A stretch of 64,000 nt of DNA from CAVXNB01 sp963763085. GTDB taxonomy: Bacteria > Actinomycetota > Acidimicrobiia > Acidimicrobiales > Bog-793. The stretch lies in assembly GCA_963763085.1 (NCBI GenBank), contig CAVXNB010000001.1, positions 496,001-560,000 on the forward strand. The letters run 5' to 3'. Position numbers and translations under genes: made by a program. The notes under the pieces were generated by a model, which worked only from the letters and a program-made list of their open reading frames with translations, did no database searches and was not told the origin of the DNA. Below, piece by piece: positions 8,011 to 16,858 of this stretch. Position 1 is the stretch's first letter; every line of letters begins with the position of its first letter.

Positions 8011-9220
8011 CCGGCAAAGGATAGCGTTTCTACATGGGACTTCTCAGACGACCTCGGCTCTGACCGAGGGCCGGCGACTGCCCGATCCGAGCCCGACAGG
8101 GCACGTTCTCCTGGAGCCCAGGGCCCGGATCACACCGGGAATACGCCTCCTCGGCATCTACGCGGTCGTGCGGGTCGCGCTGCTGGCCGCAGATGCCTTC
8201 GCGGCGCACGTCAGCTACTCCTCGAACCTCGCTGGGCCGCTGCACTCTTGGGACTCGAACTGGTACCTCCTCATCGCGACGCACGGGCTCCCGGCGGTCG
8301 CCCCGACGGCCGGCGGCCAGCTCACCTTCAGCGCGGCCGGCTTCCTACCCGTCTTCCCGCTGCTCATCCGCATGGTCGTCACCTTTGGTCTCTCCCCCGT
8401 CGGCGCCGCGCTCTTCGTCTCCATCGTGGCCGGGGCCATAGCGACGCTGGTCGTCTGGCGGCTCGCCGCGGCGCTCGCCGGCGAGGACGTGGCCTGGAGG
8501 GCAGCCGTGCTGTTCATGGTCTTCCCGGGAATGGCCATCGCGTGGGGGCTCCTGTACTCCGAGTGCGTCGGCCTCGCGCTCGTCGCCGGCAGCCTGCTGC
8601 TGATCTTGCGTGAGAAGTGGTTCTGGGCCGGAGTCGTCGGAGCGTTGGCGACCGCAACGAGCCCATCGGCGCTGCCGCTCGTGTTGGCCGCCGCCGCGCC
8701 GGCTGTCCAAGCGTTGCGACGACACGAGGTGCCGGGGGCGCTGTTGACCATGCTCCTCGTGCCAACCGGTTTCCTGGTATACGTCGCCGCGCTCGCATTC
8801 CGTTACCACGACGTCCTGTTCTGGTGGCACCTCCAGACGCAGGCATGGGGAGCCTCGGTCGACTTCGGGCGATCGCTCCTGGTGCTTCTGCCTCACCTGT
8901 GGCGGATCAGCTATCAAGGACCCGCCTGGCTGGAATGGATCGGGCTGGTTGCCGTAGCCGGGGCCGTCGCCGCACTCTGGCGGGCGAGGCTTCCTGCATC
9001 GATCAACGCCTATTGCGCCGGAGTGCTCGTGCTGCTGTTCGTGAGCAGCAACCTCGGGTTCAAGCCACGTTTGCTCACTTGGGCGTTCCCCGCCCTCATC
9101 GCCGTGGCCGCCGCCACGCGCCCACGCACGTGGCTGGCCGTCGTAATCGCGTTCGCATGCCTGCTGCCGCTGGTCTTCGTCGTCTACACCACCCTCGGCG
9201 ACTCGATGGCCCAGCCGTGA
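7952..9220 (+). CDS. PIG-V-type membrane mannosyltransferase (start uncertain)
   Basis: Polytopic membrane protein with a lumenal-type motif HSWDSNWYLLIATHGLP early and about ten membrane segments, the pattern of PIG-V/GPI-mannosyltransferase-2-like actinobacterial glycosyltransferases that use polyprenyl-phosphate sugars. The end is certain and overlaps the next start in GTGA. The start is not: the first membrane helix begins near 8140, and the only standard in-frame starts nearby are ATG 7952, which lies inside the divergent lipoprotein gene, and GTG 8168, which would cut the helix. An out-of-frame ATG at 8034 opens only nine codons, so a one-base error near there is possible. Confidence 0.72.
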   Translation: MAAALRPYLRARGQTSDSAIRQRIAFLHGTSQTTSALTEGRRLPDPSPTGHVLLEPRARITPGIRLLGIYAVVRVALLAADAFAAHVSYSSNLAGPLHSWDSNWYLLIATHGLPAVAPTAGGQLTFSAAGFLPVFPLLIRMVVTFGLSPVGAALFVSIVAGAIATLVVWRLAAALAGEDVAWRAAVLFMVFPGMAIAWGLLYSECVGLALVAGSLLLILREKWFWAGVVGALATATSPSALPLVLAAAAPAVQALRRHEVPGALLTMLLVPTGFLVYVAALAFRYHDVLFWWHLQTQAWGASVDFGRSLLVLLPHLWRISYQGPAWLEWIGLVAVAGAVAALWRARLPASINAYCAGVLVLLFVSSNLGFKPRLLTWAFPALIAVAAATRPRTWLAVVIAFACLLPLVFVVYTTLGDSMAQP

Positions 9221-10329
9221 ACCTCGAGGCCGTCGAGTTGAGGAGGATCTGTCTGCCACTGGTGTCGCCGTTTCGAACTTCGTACGGCACCGAGGTCGTC
9301 CGAGAGGCACTGCTCGTCCGCGTCGAGACCGACGATGGAGAGGGGTGGGGAGAGTGCGTCGCGGGCGCGGAGCCGCTCTACTCCTCCGAGTACGTCGAGG
9401 CCTCCTGGCTCACGCTCCGCGAGTACCTCGTGCCGCGGCTCCTGCGCGAGCGGGCCGTGACGGCGCCCGCCGTCCGGCCACTGCTTCAGATCTACAAGGG
9501 CCACCGCATGGCCAAGGCGGCCCTCGAGATGGCGGTGCTCGACGCCGAGCTACGCGCCGCCGGCATGTCGTTCAGCGCCTTCCTCGGCGGCGTCGCCGAC
9601 TCCGTCACGCCCGGGGTCTCCGTCGGCATCACGAGCACCGTCGACGAGCTGCTGGAAGTGGTCGAGGGCTTCCTCGGGGCCGGATACCGGCGCGTCAAGC
9701 TCAAGGTCGAGCCCGGCTGGGACTTGGAGCCGGTGGAGGCGGTTCGGGACCGTTTCGGCGACGACCTGATGCTGCAGGTGGATGCGAACGCGGCGTACGG
9801 GCGTGACGATTTCGATCACCTCGCACGGCTCGACGAATACGGCCTGCTCCTCATCGAGCAGCCGCTCGACGAGGAGGACCTGCTCGGCCACGCACAGCTG
9901 GCCCGTCGCCTCGCCACACCGGTCTGCCTCGACGAGTCGATCGTCTCGGCCCAAGGGGCAGCCGCTGCCATCTCGCTCGGGGCGTGCTCGGTCGTGAACA
10001 TCAAGGCGGGTCGGGTCGGCGGCTACCTGGAGGCCCGCGCGATCCACGACGTCTGCCGGTCCGAGCAGGTTCCGGTCTGGTGCGGCGGCATGCTCGAGAC
10101 CGGCCTCGGCCGAGCCGCCAACCTCGCCCTCGCCTCGCTTCCGGGATTCACGCTCCCGGGCGACATCTCGGCCACAGACCGGTACTTCCTCGAGGACATC
10201 ACGCCGCCGTTCGTCCTCCGGGACGGCAGGATCGCCGTTCCGACCGGCCCCGGCCTCGGCGTCGAGCTCCTTCGCCCCGTGCTGGACGCGGTCACGACTC
10301 AGTCCGAGACGGTCACGCCCATCCGGTGA
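9217..10329 (+). CDS. menC: Enolase superfamily: o-succinylbenzoate synthase / N-succinylamino acid racemase-like
   Basis: Enzyme of 370 residues. All catalytic positions of the MenC/NSAAR branch are present: KxK Lys161 and Lys163, metal ligands Asp189, Glu214 and Asp239 (in VDAN, IEQP, LDES), and Lys263 in NIKAGRVGG. It could make o-succinylbenzoate for menaquinone, racemise N-acylamino acids, or both; sequence alone does not separate these. No other men genes are in the window. The GTG start overlaps the upstream stop. Confidence in the family is high and in the substrate moderate. Confidence 0.88.
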   Translation: MNLEAVELRRICLPLVSPFRTSYGTEVVREALLVRVETDDGEGWGECVAGAEPLYSSEYVEASWLTLREYLVPRLLRERAVTAPAVRPLLQIYKGHRMAKAALEMAVLDAELRAAGMSFSAFLGGVADSVTPGVSVGITSTVDELLEVVEGFLGAGYRRVKLKVEPGWDLEPVEAVRDRFGDDLMLQVDANAAYGRDDFDHLARLDEYGLLLIEQPLDEEDLLGHAQLARRLATPVCLDESIVSAQGAAAAISLGACSVVNIKAGRVGGYLEARAIHDVCRSEQVPVWCGGMLETGLGRAANLALASLPGFTLPGDISATDRYFLEDITPPFVLRDGRIAVPTGPGLGVELLRPVLDAVTTQSETVTPIR

Positions 10330-10377
10330 TCGCGGCGCCGCCGCTGCGTCGTCGAACCGGACCGGCGGCGGCACGGG

Positions 10378-11151
10378 TCAAGTGGGACCACCGAAGAGAT
10401 CGAGGGTCTTTCCCATCCCGCCGTCGGTACCGAGAGTCTCCCCGGTCACGAACCGGGCTGCGTCCGACGCCAGAAAGACGATCACGTCGGCGATATCGTC
10501 CGGCAGCGCCCACCGCCGGAGCGGTGTCTGTGCCTCGATCTTCTCCACCACACCGGGGATCGCCTTGTTCTTCGCCCAGAGATCGGTGTCGACGACGCCG
10601 GGGGCCACTGCGTTGACCCGGATCCCGCAGGGTCCGAGCTCCATCGCGAGCGAGCGGGTGGCCGCGTCCATGGCCCCTTTGGAGGCCGCGTACCCGGCTC
10701 GTTGTGGTGTGCCGACCAGTCCCGAAACGGAAGTCAGGTTGACGATCGAACCTCCCCCCCGCTTCTGCATGCCGGGCGCGAGAGCAGCGATCAACAGGAG
10801 AGGGGCGCGCACGTTCACAGCGAGCTGCTGGTCGATCATCTCGACGGTTAGCTCGCCGAGCGGCACGCGAAACGCGATGGCCGCATTGTTGACCAGCACG
10901 TCGATCTCACCGACCGCTTGGACGGCTTCACGGGCCAGCTGCGCGGGTGCCTCCGGGTCGGCCAGGTCGGTGACCAGGACGACCGGGTCGTGCCCGAGCC
11001 CGGAGGCGACCGCCTCGAGGTGCGACCGGTTGCGGGCCGCGAGGACGACCCGTGCCCCTGCGCGGTCGAGTGCGCGAGCGGTTGCGGCGCCGATGCCTCG
11101 CGAAGCGCCGGTGACCAGAGCCTTGCGCCCGTCGAGGGAGAACGGGTTCAT
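10378..11151 (-). CDS. Short-chain dehydrogenase/reductase
   Basis: Classical SDR of 257 residues. The cofactor motif is TGASRGIG (14-21), the structural motif is NNAA near 88-91, and the catalytic set is Ser141 (NLTSVSG) with Tyr154 and Lys158 (YAASK). The ending, NLFLASD-like VIFLASDAARFVTGETLGTDGGM, is typical of FabG-like enzymes. The start was set at ATG 11151, just before the cofactor fold; a longer frame to 11325 has no family resemblance. The substrate is unknown. It converges on the MenC-like gene. Confidence 0.9.
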   Translation of the reverse strand: MNPFSLDGRKALVTGASRGIGAATARALDRAGARVVLAARNRSHLEAVASGLGHDPVVLVTDLADPEAPAQLAREAVQAVGEIDVLVNNAAIAFRVPLGELTVEMIDQQLAVNVRAPLLLIAALAPGMQKRGGGSIVNLTSVSGLVGTPQRAGYAASKGAMDAATRSLAMELGPCGIRVNAVAPGVVDTDLWAKNKAIPGVVEKIEAQTPLRRWALPDDIADVIVFLASDAARFVTGETLGTDGGMGKTLDLFGGPT

Positions 11152-11212
11152 CGGCCAGACCCTATGACCCAGGCGACTCAGCCGCCGGAACGGGTCGGTG
11201 CCCAGTCGCGCA

Positions 11213-11248
11213 GCGACCCCCAGACCAGGGGGGGTGGCTGGGGGTCGC
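11213..11248 (-). terminator. Hairpin between beta-propeller gene and SDR gene
   Basis: Perfect 11-base arms GCGACCCCCAG (11213-11223) and CTGGGGGTCGC (11238-11248) flank a G-rich 14-base loop. It is about 200 bases past the end of the reverse gene that stops at 11445 and 60 bases before the SDR start, so it may end the former transcript or shape the SDR leader. There is no U tract. The rest of the 293-base gap from 11152 to 11444 shows nothing else that I can support. Confidence 0.5.
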
Positions 11249-11444
11249 GCACACGCGGCTAGCTCGTTCAGAAGTATCGGCCGCTCGCGGCGACAGCTTG
11301 AGAATATTTCTCTCGCCGGGCGCAATCGAGCATGATCAAGCGAGGTTGGCGCCTGTTCAGCACGCCGGCGCCAATGTGCCCCGTGAGTACCTCTCGGCCT
11401 ATTTCAGTGCAGTCCAGACCCGGGCCTGGTCAAGCGGCGAGCCG

Positions 11445-12515
11445 TCAGATGGTCTGGATCAGAACGCCGGTGCTGGCGTTCATCTCGGTCAGTGAGTTGC
11501 CACCCATGTTCGCGACCCAGAGCCTTCCCCCGCTGACGGCGAGGGCCTGCGGATTGTTGAAATGGTAGGGCCCGTTGGTGTTGCACATGTACCAGTGGAC
11601 GGGCCCGGTCTTCGCAGCGAAAGCGGTCACCATCGGCGAGGTGCCGGGAGGACTGGCGACATAGAGCAGGGATCCGGCTGTGGTAATCACCGACGGGCTG
11701 TTGAAGCCGTAGCTGCCGTCGTTCAGGGTCCGCACGTAGGCGCCCGTGGTTGCGTTGATCTCGGTCACGGAGTTGCTGGCGGGCTCGGTGACCCACAGGT
11801 ACGTGCCGTCGAACGCGATCCCGGCCGGGTTGGCGAATCGGTAGCTGGCCCCGGAGAGTCTCTGAACCAAACGGCCCGTGGAGGCAACGACCTCGGTCAC
11901 CGAATTGCCCTTGAAGTTGGTGACCCAAAGGTCGGCCCCTGCGACGGTGATCGCCGTGGGGTCGTCGAAGCCGTACTTGAACCCAGAGATCGTTCGCACG
12001 AACTTGCCGTTGCTGACGTCGATCTCCGTCAACCATCCGGCCGCGTCCACGACGAACAGATGGGAGCCGTCGACCTTGAGGGCGGTCGGCTTGTTCAGGT
12101 GGTAACGCGAGGCGGAAATCGTCCGGACCCAGGATCCGTTGCCGGCGTTGAACTCGGTGACCGAACCACCCCAGTTGGCGACGAAGACATGAGCGCCGTC
12201 GCCGGCGATCGCAGTCGGGCCGTTGAAGCCGTAGCGACGGGCCGAGATCGTCCGTACCCAATTACCGGATGCGGTGGCAAGCTCTGTGACCGAATTCCCG
12301 GCACGGTTCGCGATCCAAAGATCGCGGCCCACCACCGCCAGCCCGTCCGGTGCTTTGAAGCCGTAGGCCAGTCGGGGCGAAATGTGGCGGGACACCGGCG
12401 CCGCGGACGCCGCACCCGCACCGAAGGTGAAGGCTGAGAGCGCTCCGGCGACGAGCAGGGCGCCGACGCGGACCGCGCCGGACCGTCGCACAAGCGTGAT
12501 GGACCTCATGAACAT
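11445..12515 (-). CDS. Secreted NHL/YncE-like beta-propeller repeat protein
   Basis: Exported protein of 356 residues with a signal peptide ending near AGAASAAP. The mature part is about seven tandem repeats of roughly 43 residues. Each has a variant of GFxxPTAIxxxGxxLWVxNxxGNSVTEINxxTGxxVRTIS, which is the strand pattern of an NHL/YncE-like propeller. Such propellers usually bind proteins or ligands and no active site is visible. ATG 12509 is an alternative start. It is a single gene next to the HtrA protease gene, on the same strand. Confidence 0.8.
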   Translation of the reverse strand: MFMRSITLVRRSGAVRVGALLVAGALSAFTFGAGAASAAPVSRHISPRLAYGFKAPDGLAVVGRDLWIANRAGNSVTELATASGNWVRTISARRYGFNGPTAIAGDGAHVFVANWGGSVTEFNAGNGSWVRTISASRYHLNKPTALKVDGSHLFVVDAAGWLTEIDVSNGKFVRTISGFKYGFDDPTAITVAGADLWVTNFKGNSVTEVVASTGRLVQRLSGASYRFANPAGIAFDGTYLWVTEPASNSVTEINATTGAYVRTLNDGSYGFNSPSVITTAGSLLYVASPPGTSPMVTAFAAKTGPVHWYMCNTNGPYHFNNPQALAVSGGRLWVANMGGNSLTEMNASTGVLIQTI

Positions 12516-12596
12516 TTGAGGTTACACCCCGTGCCCGGCAGGTTAGAACTGCCAACGGCGCGGTTCAGCCGGGGCCGGCGGAGCTCACAGCGTCCT

Positions 12597-14084
12597 TCAC
12601 GCAGCCGGACCCGTCGCAAGCTGCACCGTTGCGCTGTGCTGGTGCTGCGACGAATCCGTCCAGTCCAGCTGGACACTGTCGCCGGGGTGGTAGCGCTCCA
12701 TCACGGTCGTCAGCGACTCCGGCGAGCCGACGGCGTTGCCGCCGACAGACGTGATGACGTCGCCGGCGGCCAGGCCTGCCGAGGCGGCCGGCGAGCCCGA
12801 CACGACACCGGAGACCGACGTTCCTGACTGGGACGACCCAGCTCCCCCACTCGAGGCAGCCGTCACCTTCACGCCGAGAAACGCCGTCGCCCCGATGTGC
12901 ACCGTGTCCGACGCAGCAGACGACTCGATCTGGCCGGCGACGGCGACAGCGGTGTCGATCGGGATCGCATACCCGTCCGAGGCCGGGGTCTGGAACGAGA
13001 TCCCCGACGCCGCAGCGGTGTCCATGCCGAGCACGTCGCCCGAGCTGTTGACGATAGGGCCGCCCGAGTCACCCGGCTGGATATCGGCGTTGACTTCGAT
13101 GAGGCCGGTCAGCTGCTCGGCATTCCCGCCGCCCTCGTCGCTGGCGGTGATCGACTTGCCGAGTCCGGTCACCGAGCCACCGGCGACACTGGGCGTGCCT
13201 CCCACACCACCGGCGTTGCCGATCGCGACGACCGGCTCGCCGACGGCGACCTTGGACGAGTCGCCGAGAGAGGCGACCTTCAAGCCTGAGGCGCCATCCA
13301 GCTGGATCACCGCGACGTCAGCCGCACGGTCATAACCCACGACCTGCGCCGAGTAGGTGCGGCCGTTGCCGATGTCGGTCACGTGGATGGAAGTTGAGCC
13401 GTCGATCACGTGGTTGTTCGTAAGGACTTCGCCCGACGATGTCAGGACGATTCCCGTGCCCGCTGCCTGTGCGCCCTCGTAGCCCAGGACGGTGTTGACG
13501 TCCACGAGGCCCGGGTCGACACCCTTCGCAATCGTGGTCGCGTCCGATGGACCGCCTGCAGCCGACGAGTTGCTCGAACCTCCGGAGCCTGAGCCAGTTG
13601 GCCCTGTCGGGAACGAACCGCTGGGGCCCGTCGGAAAACCGCTGGGGCCTGTCGAAGACGAGCCACTGGAGCCCGATGGAAGCGTGCCAAAAGGAGAATT
13701 CCCCGGAGCGAACGGGTCCGAACCGGAGCCCGTCCCGGGTGACGTCGCCGCCGGGAGCGACGCCGCAGTCGAGCGGGGCTGCCACGTCGCGTGGCCGACG
13801 CCGAAGCCTGCCAACATGGCGACGATGACCAGCATGGCGGCCGCCAGGATCGTCCGGGTACGCCGGCTCTTCGGGGCCGGCGGGGGTGGTGGGGCCGCGG
13901 AAGGTGGTGCGAACGGTGGCGGGGCCGCCGGGGGTGGTGCGGACGCCCAGGTCGGACCGGGATAGTTCAGCCACGGGGCTGCTGTTCCGGGCGGCGGCAC
14001 GCCAATGCCCGGTTGCGTCGGCACGCCAGTCCCCGGTGACGGCGGCCCGTAATCCGGTTCCGGGGTCCCGTTGTTCTCGTCCAT
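12597..14084 (-). CDS. HtrA/DegP-like membrane-anchored serine protease with PDZ domain
   Basis: Envelope protease of 495 residues. A Pro/Gly-rich cytoplasmic N terminus (1-72) precedes one membrane helix (about 78-98) and a Gly/Ser/Pro-rich linker to about 180. Then comes a trypsin-like domain with His225 (TNNHVID), Asp256 (ADVAVIQLD) and Ser340 (GDSGGPIV), and a C-terminal PDZ domain (about 400-495, GVVSGSPAASAGLAAGDVI). The start at ATG 14084 is backed by a strong GAGGAGG ribosome site; the longer frame to 14111 has none. Likely role: quality control or signal cleavage outside the membrane. Confidence 0.92.
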   Translation of the reverse strand: MDENNGTPEPDYGPPSPGTGVPTQPGIGVPPPGTAAPWLNYPGPTWASAPPPAAPPPFAPPSAAPPPPPAPKSRRTRTILAAAMLVIVAMLAGFGVGHATWQPRSTAASLPAATSPGTGSGSDPFAPGNSPFGTLPSGSSGSSSTGPSGFPTGPSGSFPTGPTGSGSGGSSNSSAAGGPSDATTIAKGVDPGLVDVNTVLGYEGAQAAGTGIVLTSSGEVLTNNHVIDGSTSIHVTDIGNGRTYSAQVVGYDRAADVAVIQLDGASGLKVASLGDSSKVAVGEPVVAIGNAGGVGGTPSVAGGSVTGLGKSITASDEGGGNAEQLTGLIEVNADIQPGDSGGPIVNSSGDVLGMDTAAASGISFQTPASDGYAIPIDTAVAVAGQIESSAASDTVHIGATAFLGVKVTAASSGGAGSSQSGTSVSGVVSGSPAASAGLAAGDVITSVGGNAVGSPESLTTVMERYHPGDSVQLDWTDSSQHQHSATVQLATGPAA

Positions 14085-14249
14085 CGACCTTTTCCTCCTC
14101 AGCGACGGCAACGCTCCCTCATGTCGCGCCTCCAGTACACCGAGCTCGCCTTGGGATTACCTGAGTTACCTCTACGCGGTTCCTGAGAATGTTCAGCGTA
14201 GGATCAACGTCAAGGATGCCAGGTACGAGCTCGGTCCCCGACCGAAGGC

Positions 14250-15419
14250 TCAGGGCAGTGGGGCGTGGGCGAATGCGGCGATGGCACCGAGCGCCCCACA
14301 CCCCAGCAATGCGATGACGACGCTCTTTCGCAGCCCGAGGAGCCACACTGCCGCGATGGCCGTGATGCCGAGTTTCCATAGGTGCCCAAGCCCGAGCGTG
14401 AGCGGAATCACGACCCCAGCGATCCCACCGATGGCAGACGCACCGGCCCCGGTCAGAAACGCCTGCGCGTCGAGGCTGCGGCGCAGCCGGTCGAAGTGCG
14501 GACCGCCCGCGATCACGAAGACAAACGAGGGCGTGAAGGCCACCAGCGAGGCGAGCAGTCCACCCGTGAGACCACGCGCCGCGTAGCCCACGACCGCGAC
14601 CGTCTGAACGACAGGTCCAGGAGTGATCTGGCCCAGCGCGACTGCGTTCAGGAACTGGGCGTTCGTCATCCAGTGGTACGTGCTCACGGCATCGTGCTGC
14701 ATGAGCGGGATGATCACGAAGCCGCCCCCGTAGGAGAGCGCACCGACTTTGAACGCCACCCAGACGAGCGCCCCCACCGAGCCGACCGCCGGGGCGACGA
14801 CGGCGAGCGGCCACGCCCCGTGGACCCGGTCGGCCCGCTCCGGTCGAGCGCGGCGGATCGTCGTGACCTCGATGAGCCCACATGCAAGCAACACGAACAC
14901 CAGGTCCTCTCCCGCCAGCGCGCCGGCGAGGCCGCCGGCGATCAGGTAGACGAGCCAGCGCACCTCCCTGGAACGTGCGCCCTGCACGCGCCGCCAGCTC
15001 GCCGGGATCAGCCCCACAGCCGCACTCACCGCGACCGCCGGCACGCCGGCACCGGCACCGGACGCGATGCCCTGCACCCAGCGCGGGGGATGGCCCGCCA
15101 GAAACAATGCCGACAAGCCGAGAATGACGATCAGACCGGGCACGATGAAGCAGACCCCGCCGATCACAGCGCCCGCCGCCCCTCGAAGCTTCCAGGCACA
15201 GAAAATGGCGAGCTGCGTCGAAGTCGGGCCCGGGAGCAGGCTGGTCGTCGCGATGCCATCCTCGAATTCGGTGGCAGGAAGCCACTGCCGCTTCTCGACG
15301 CAGAGCGCCCGAAGAAGGGCGATGTGTGCGGGAGGGCCTCCGAAGCCGGTCACGCCGATCCGCGACCATTCCTTTGCGATGGTCGACAGGCGCACATGTT
15401 GCTCCGGCTCCGCGCTCAC
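14250..15419 (-). CDS. chrA: Chromate transporter, CHR family (two-domain ChrA type)
   Basis: Membrane transporter of 389 residues with two homologous halves, the length of full ChrA. N-half motif FGGPPAHIALLR...LPGPTSTQLAIFCAWKLRG and C-half motif YGGGFVIIPLMQHDAV...ALGQITPGPVVQTVAVVGY are the conserved CHR signatures. Members export chromate or related oxyanions. The GTG start overlaps the stop of the methyltransferase gene. A much longer frame upstream is shadow sequence. Confidence 0.88.
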   Translation of the reverse strand: MSAEPEQHVRLSTIAKEWSRIGVTGFGGPPAHIALLRALCVEKRQWLPATEFEDGIATTSLLPGPTSTQLAIFCAWKLRGAAGAVIGGVCFIVPGLIVILGLSALFLAGHPPRWVQGIASGAGAGVPAVAVSAAVGLIPASWRRVQGARSREVRWLVYLIAGGLAGALAGEDLVFVLLACGLIEVTTIRRARPERADRVHGAWPLAVVAPAVGSVGALVWVAFKVGALSYGGGFVIIPLMQHDAVSTYHWMTNAQFLNAVALGQITPGPVVQTVAVVGYAARGLTGGLLASLVAFTPSFVFVIAGGPHFDRLRRSLDAQAFLTGAGASAIGGIAGVVIPLTLGLGHLWKLGITAIAAVWLLGLRKSVVIALLGCGALGAIAAFAHAPLP

Positions 15420-15997
15420 TCCTTGCCCAGCAGTGCGGGCTTGTGGGCGACGAATCTCAGCTCCCCGTCGACGACCAAGGTGATCTCGCGAAAGCCGAGT
15501 GTCTGAAGACGGACGAGCAGGGACGTCGGATCGACGGGGTTGTAGGTGTCGCCGGCGTGGAAATGGTGAAGATCGTCGCTTGCGAGGCTGTCGGATCCAA
15601 GCAGGACGCCTCCCGGTCTGAGCACACGGAACGCCTCGGACAAGACCTTGTTCTGCAGTCCGGCCGTTGGGAGGTGATGCAGCATCGTGAACGAGCCGAC
15701 CGAGTCGAACGAGGCGTCGGCGAAGGTCATCTCGGTGGCATCGCCCGCCACCACCTCGACGTTGGTCCCGCCGTGTCTTGCGGCCAAGGCGGCGGCGGCC
15801 TCGTCCTCGACCTCGAGTGCCACGAGCCGGCGCACTCTTTGGCGCAACCACTCCGTCGCCGCGCCCGGACCGGGTCCAACCTCGAGCATCTCGTCGCCGA
15901 GGTCGATGCCGGCAGTGAGCGATGGGAGGAGATCGTTCTGGATGTAAGCGGCCCATTCGGGGCTCGGGCACAACTTCGCATGGTTCTCGTTCACCAC
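15416..15997 (-). CDS. Class I SAM-dependent methyltransferase
   Basis: Small methyltransferase of 193 residues. Motif I is MLEVGPGPGAATEWL (about 38-52), followed by the acidic ribose-binding EVEDEAA and the DAT/FDSVGSFTMLHHL segment of a Methyltransf_11/25 domain. The substrate is unknown. It is translationally coupled to the chromate transporter gene. Confidence 0.85.
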   Translation of the reverse strand: MVNENHAKLCPSPEWAAYIQNDLLPSLTAGIDLGDEMLEVGPGPGAATEWLRQRVRRLVALEVEDEAAAALAARHGGTNVEVVAGDATEMTFADASFDSVGSFTMLHHLPTAGLQNKVLSEAFRVLRPGGVLLGSDSLASDDLHHFHAGDTYNPVDPTSLLVRLQTLGFREITLVVDGELRFVAHKPALLGKE

Positions 15998-16121
15998 AAC
16001 GAGGCTAGGACAAACCGGCCTTGACTCCTAGGGCCTACGCTGCCAACTTGTGTCGCCGGACGGACTCCAACACCATCGGCGGCCGGCGATCGTGTGGGTG
16101 CCCCCGTGGTACCTTCACGGC

Positions 16122-16802
16122 GTGCGTCGCATCACGGTTGCCGTCCTGGCTTGTCTGACGGTCGGTTGCGTCACCGCCGGATGCGGCTCCTCCTCGTCGT
16201 CGAACGGCGTCGCAAGCAAGTCACCGACGCAGATCGTCCAGGCCGCCGTCGCCACCATGAAGTCAGCCAAGTCCGTACACATTTCCGGGTCCATCGCCAA
16301 GACCGGCAAGTCGGTCGGTATCGACGCGACGATCTTCTCGAACGGCGACATCGACGGAACGGTCACCGAGAACGGCGCCGTTATCGGCGTCGTCAAGATC
16401 GGGTCGACCGACTACATCAGGACGACGGCCGCCTTCTACAAGGCTCAAGGAGCGCCAGCACCGATCGCGGCGCTGATGAACGGCAAGTGGATCGAGCTCC
16501 CGGACTCCTCTGCAGGCTTCGGCAAACAGTTCACGTTGTCATCGCTCGCCAACTCCGTTCAGAACGGCCACGGAAAAGTGTCGGCGGGAACCACGTCCAC
16601 GGTGAACGGCCAGCCGGTCGTGTCGGTCGTCGATTCCAAAGGAGGCACCCTGTACGTCGCGACGTCCGGCCCCGCCTACCCGCTACGCGTTGCCAACTCC
16701 AGCCCGAAGGCAGGCATCGGAGTCGTCAATTTGACGGATTGGAACCAGGGGAAGCTTCCGACGCCGCCACCTGGTGCGCGGACCCCCGCCAGCTTCGGCT
16801 GA
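16122..16802 (+). CDS. LppX/LprAFG-like lipoprotein
   Basis: Predicted lipoprotein of 226 residues. The GTG start at 16122 gives a standard signal peptide VRRITVAVLACLTVGCVTAGCGSS with a lipobox; a longer frame to 16050 would put odd residues before it. The mature part SPTQIVQAAVATMKSAKSVHISGSI with repeated beta strands and a final short proline tail fits the LppX/LprG fold that carries lipids or glycolipids to the outer envelope. Single gene, converging on the por/gltD operon. Confidence 0.7.
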   Translation: MRRITVAVLACLTVGCVTAGCGSSSSSNGVASKSPTQIVQAAVATMKSAKSVHISGSIAKTGKSVGIDATIFSNGDIDGTVTENGAVIGVVKIGSTDYIRTTAAFYKAQGAPAPIAALMNGKWIELPDSSAGFGKQFTLSSLANSVQNGHGKVSAGTTSTVNGQPVVSVVDSKGGTLYVATSGPAYPLRVANSSPKAGIGVVNLTDWNQGKLPTPPPGARTPASFG

Positions 16803-16858
16803 GCTCGCACCCGACGGCTCGCACCGGCACGCCGGAGAGCCAGCACCGCGCCACCGGG

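Noticed and set aside
8617..9216. Extension of the MenC-like frame 600 bases upstream
   Set aside because: The enolase N terminus begins at GTG 9217, and the upstream part overlaps the mannosyltransferase gene in another frame.
11152..11444. A small gene or RNA in the 293-base gap
   Set aside because: No tRNA-like cloverleaf or convincing reading frame was found apart from the hairpin.
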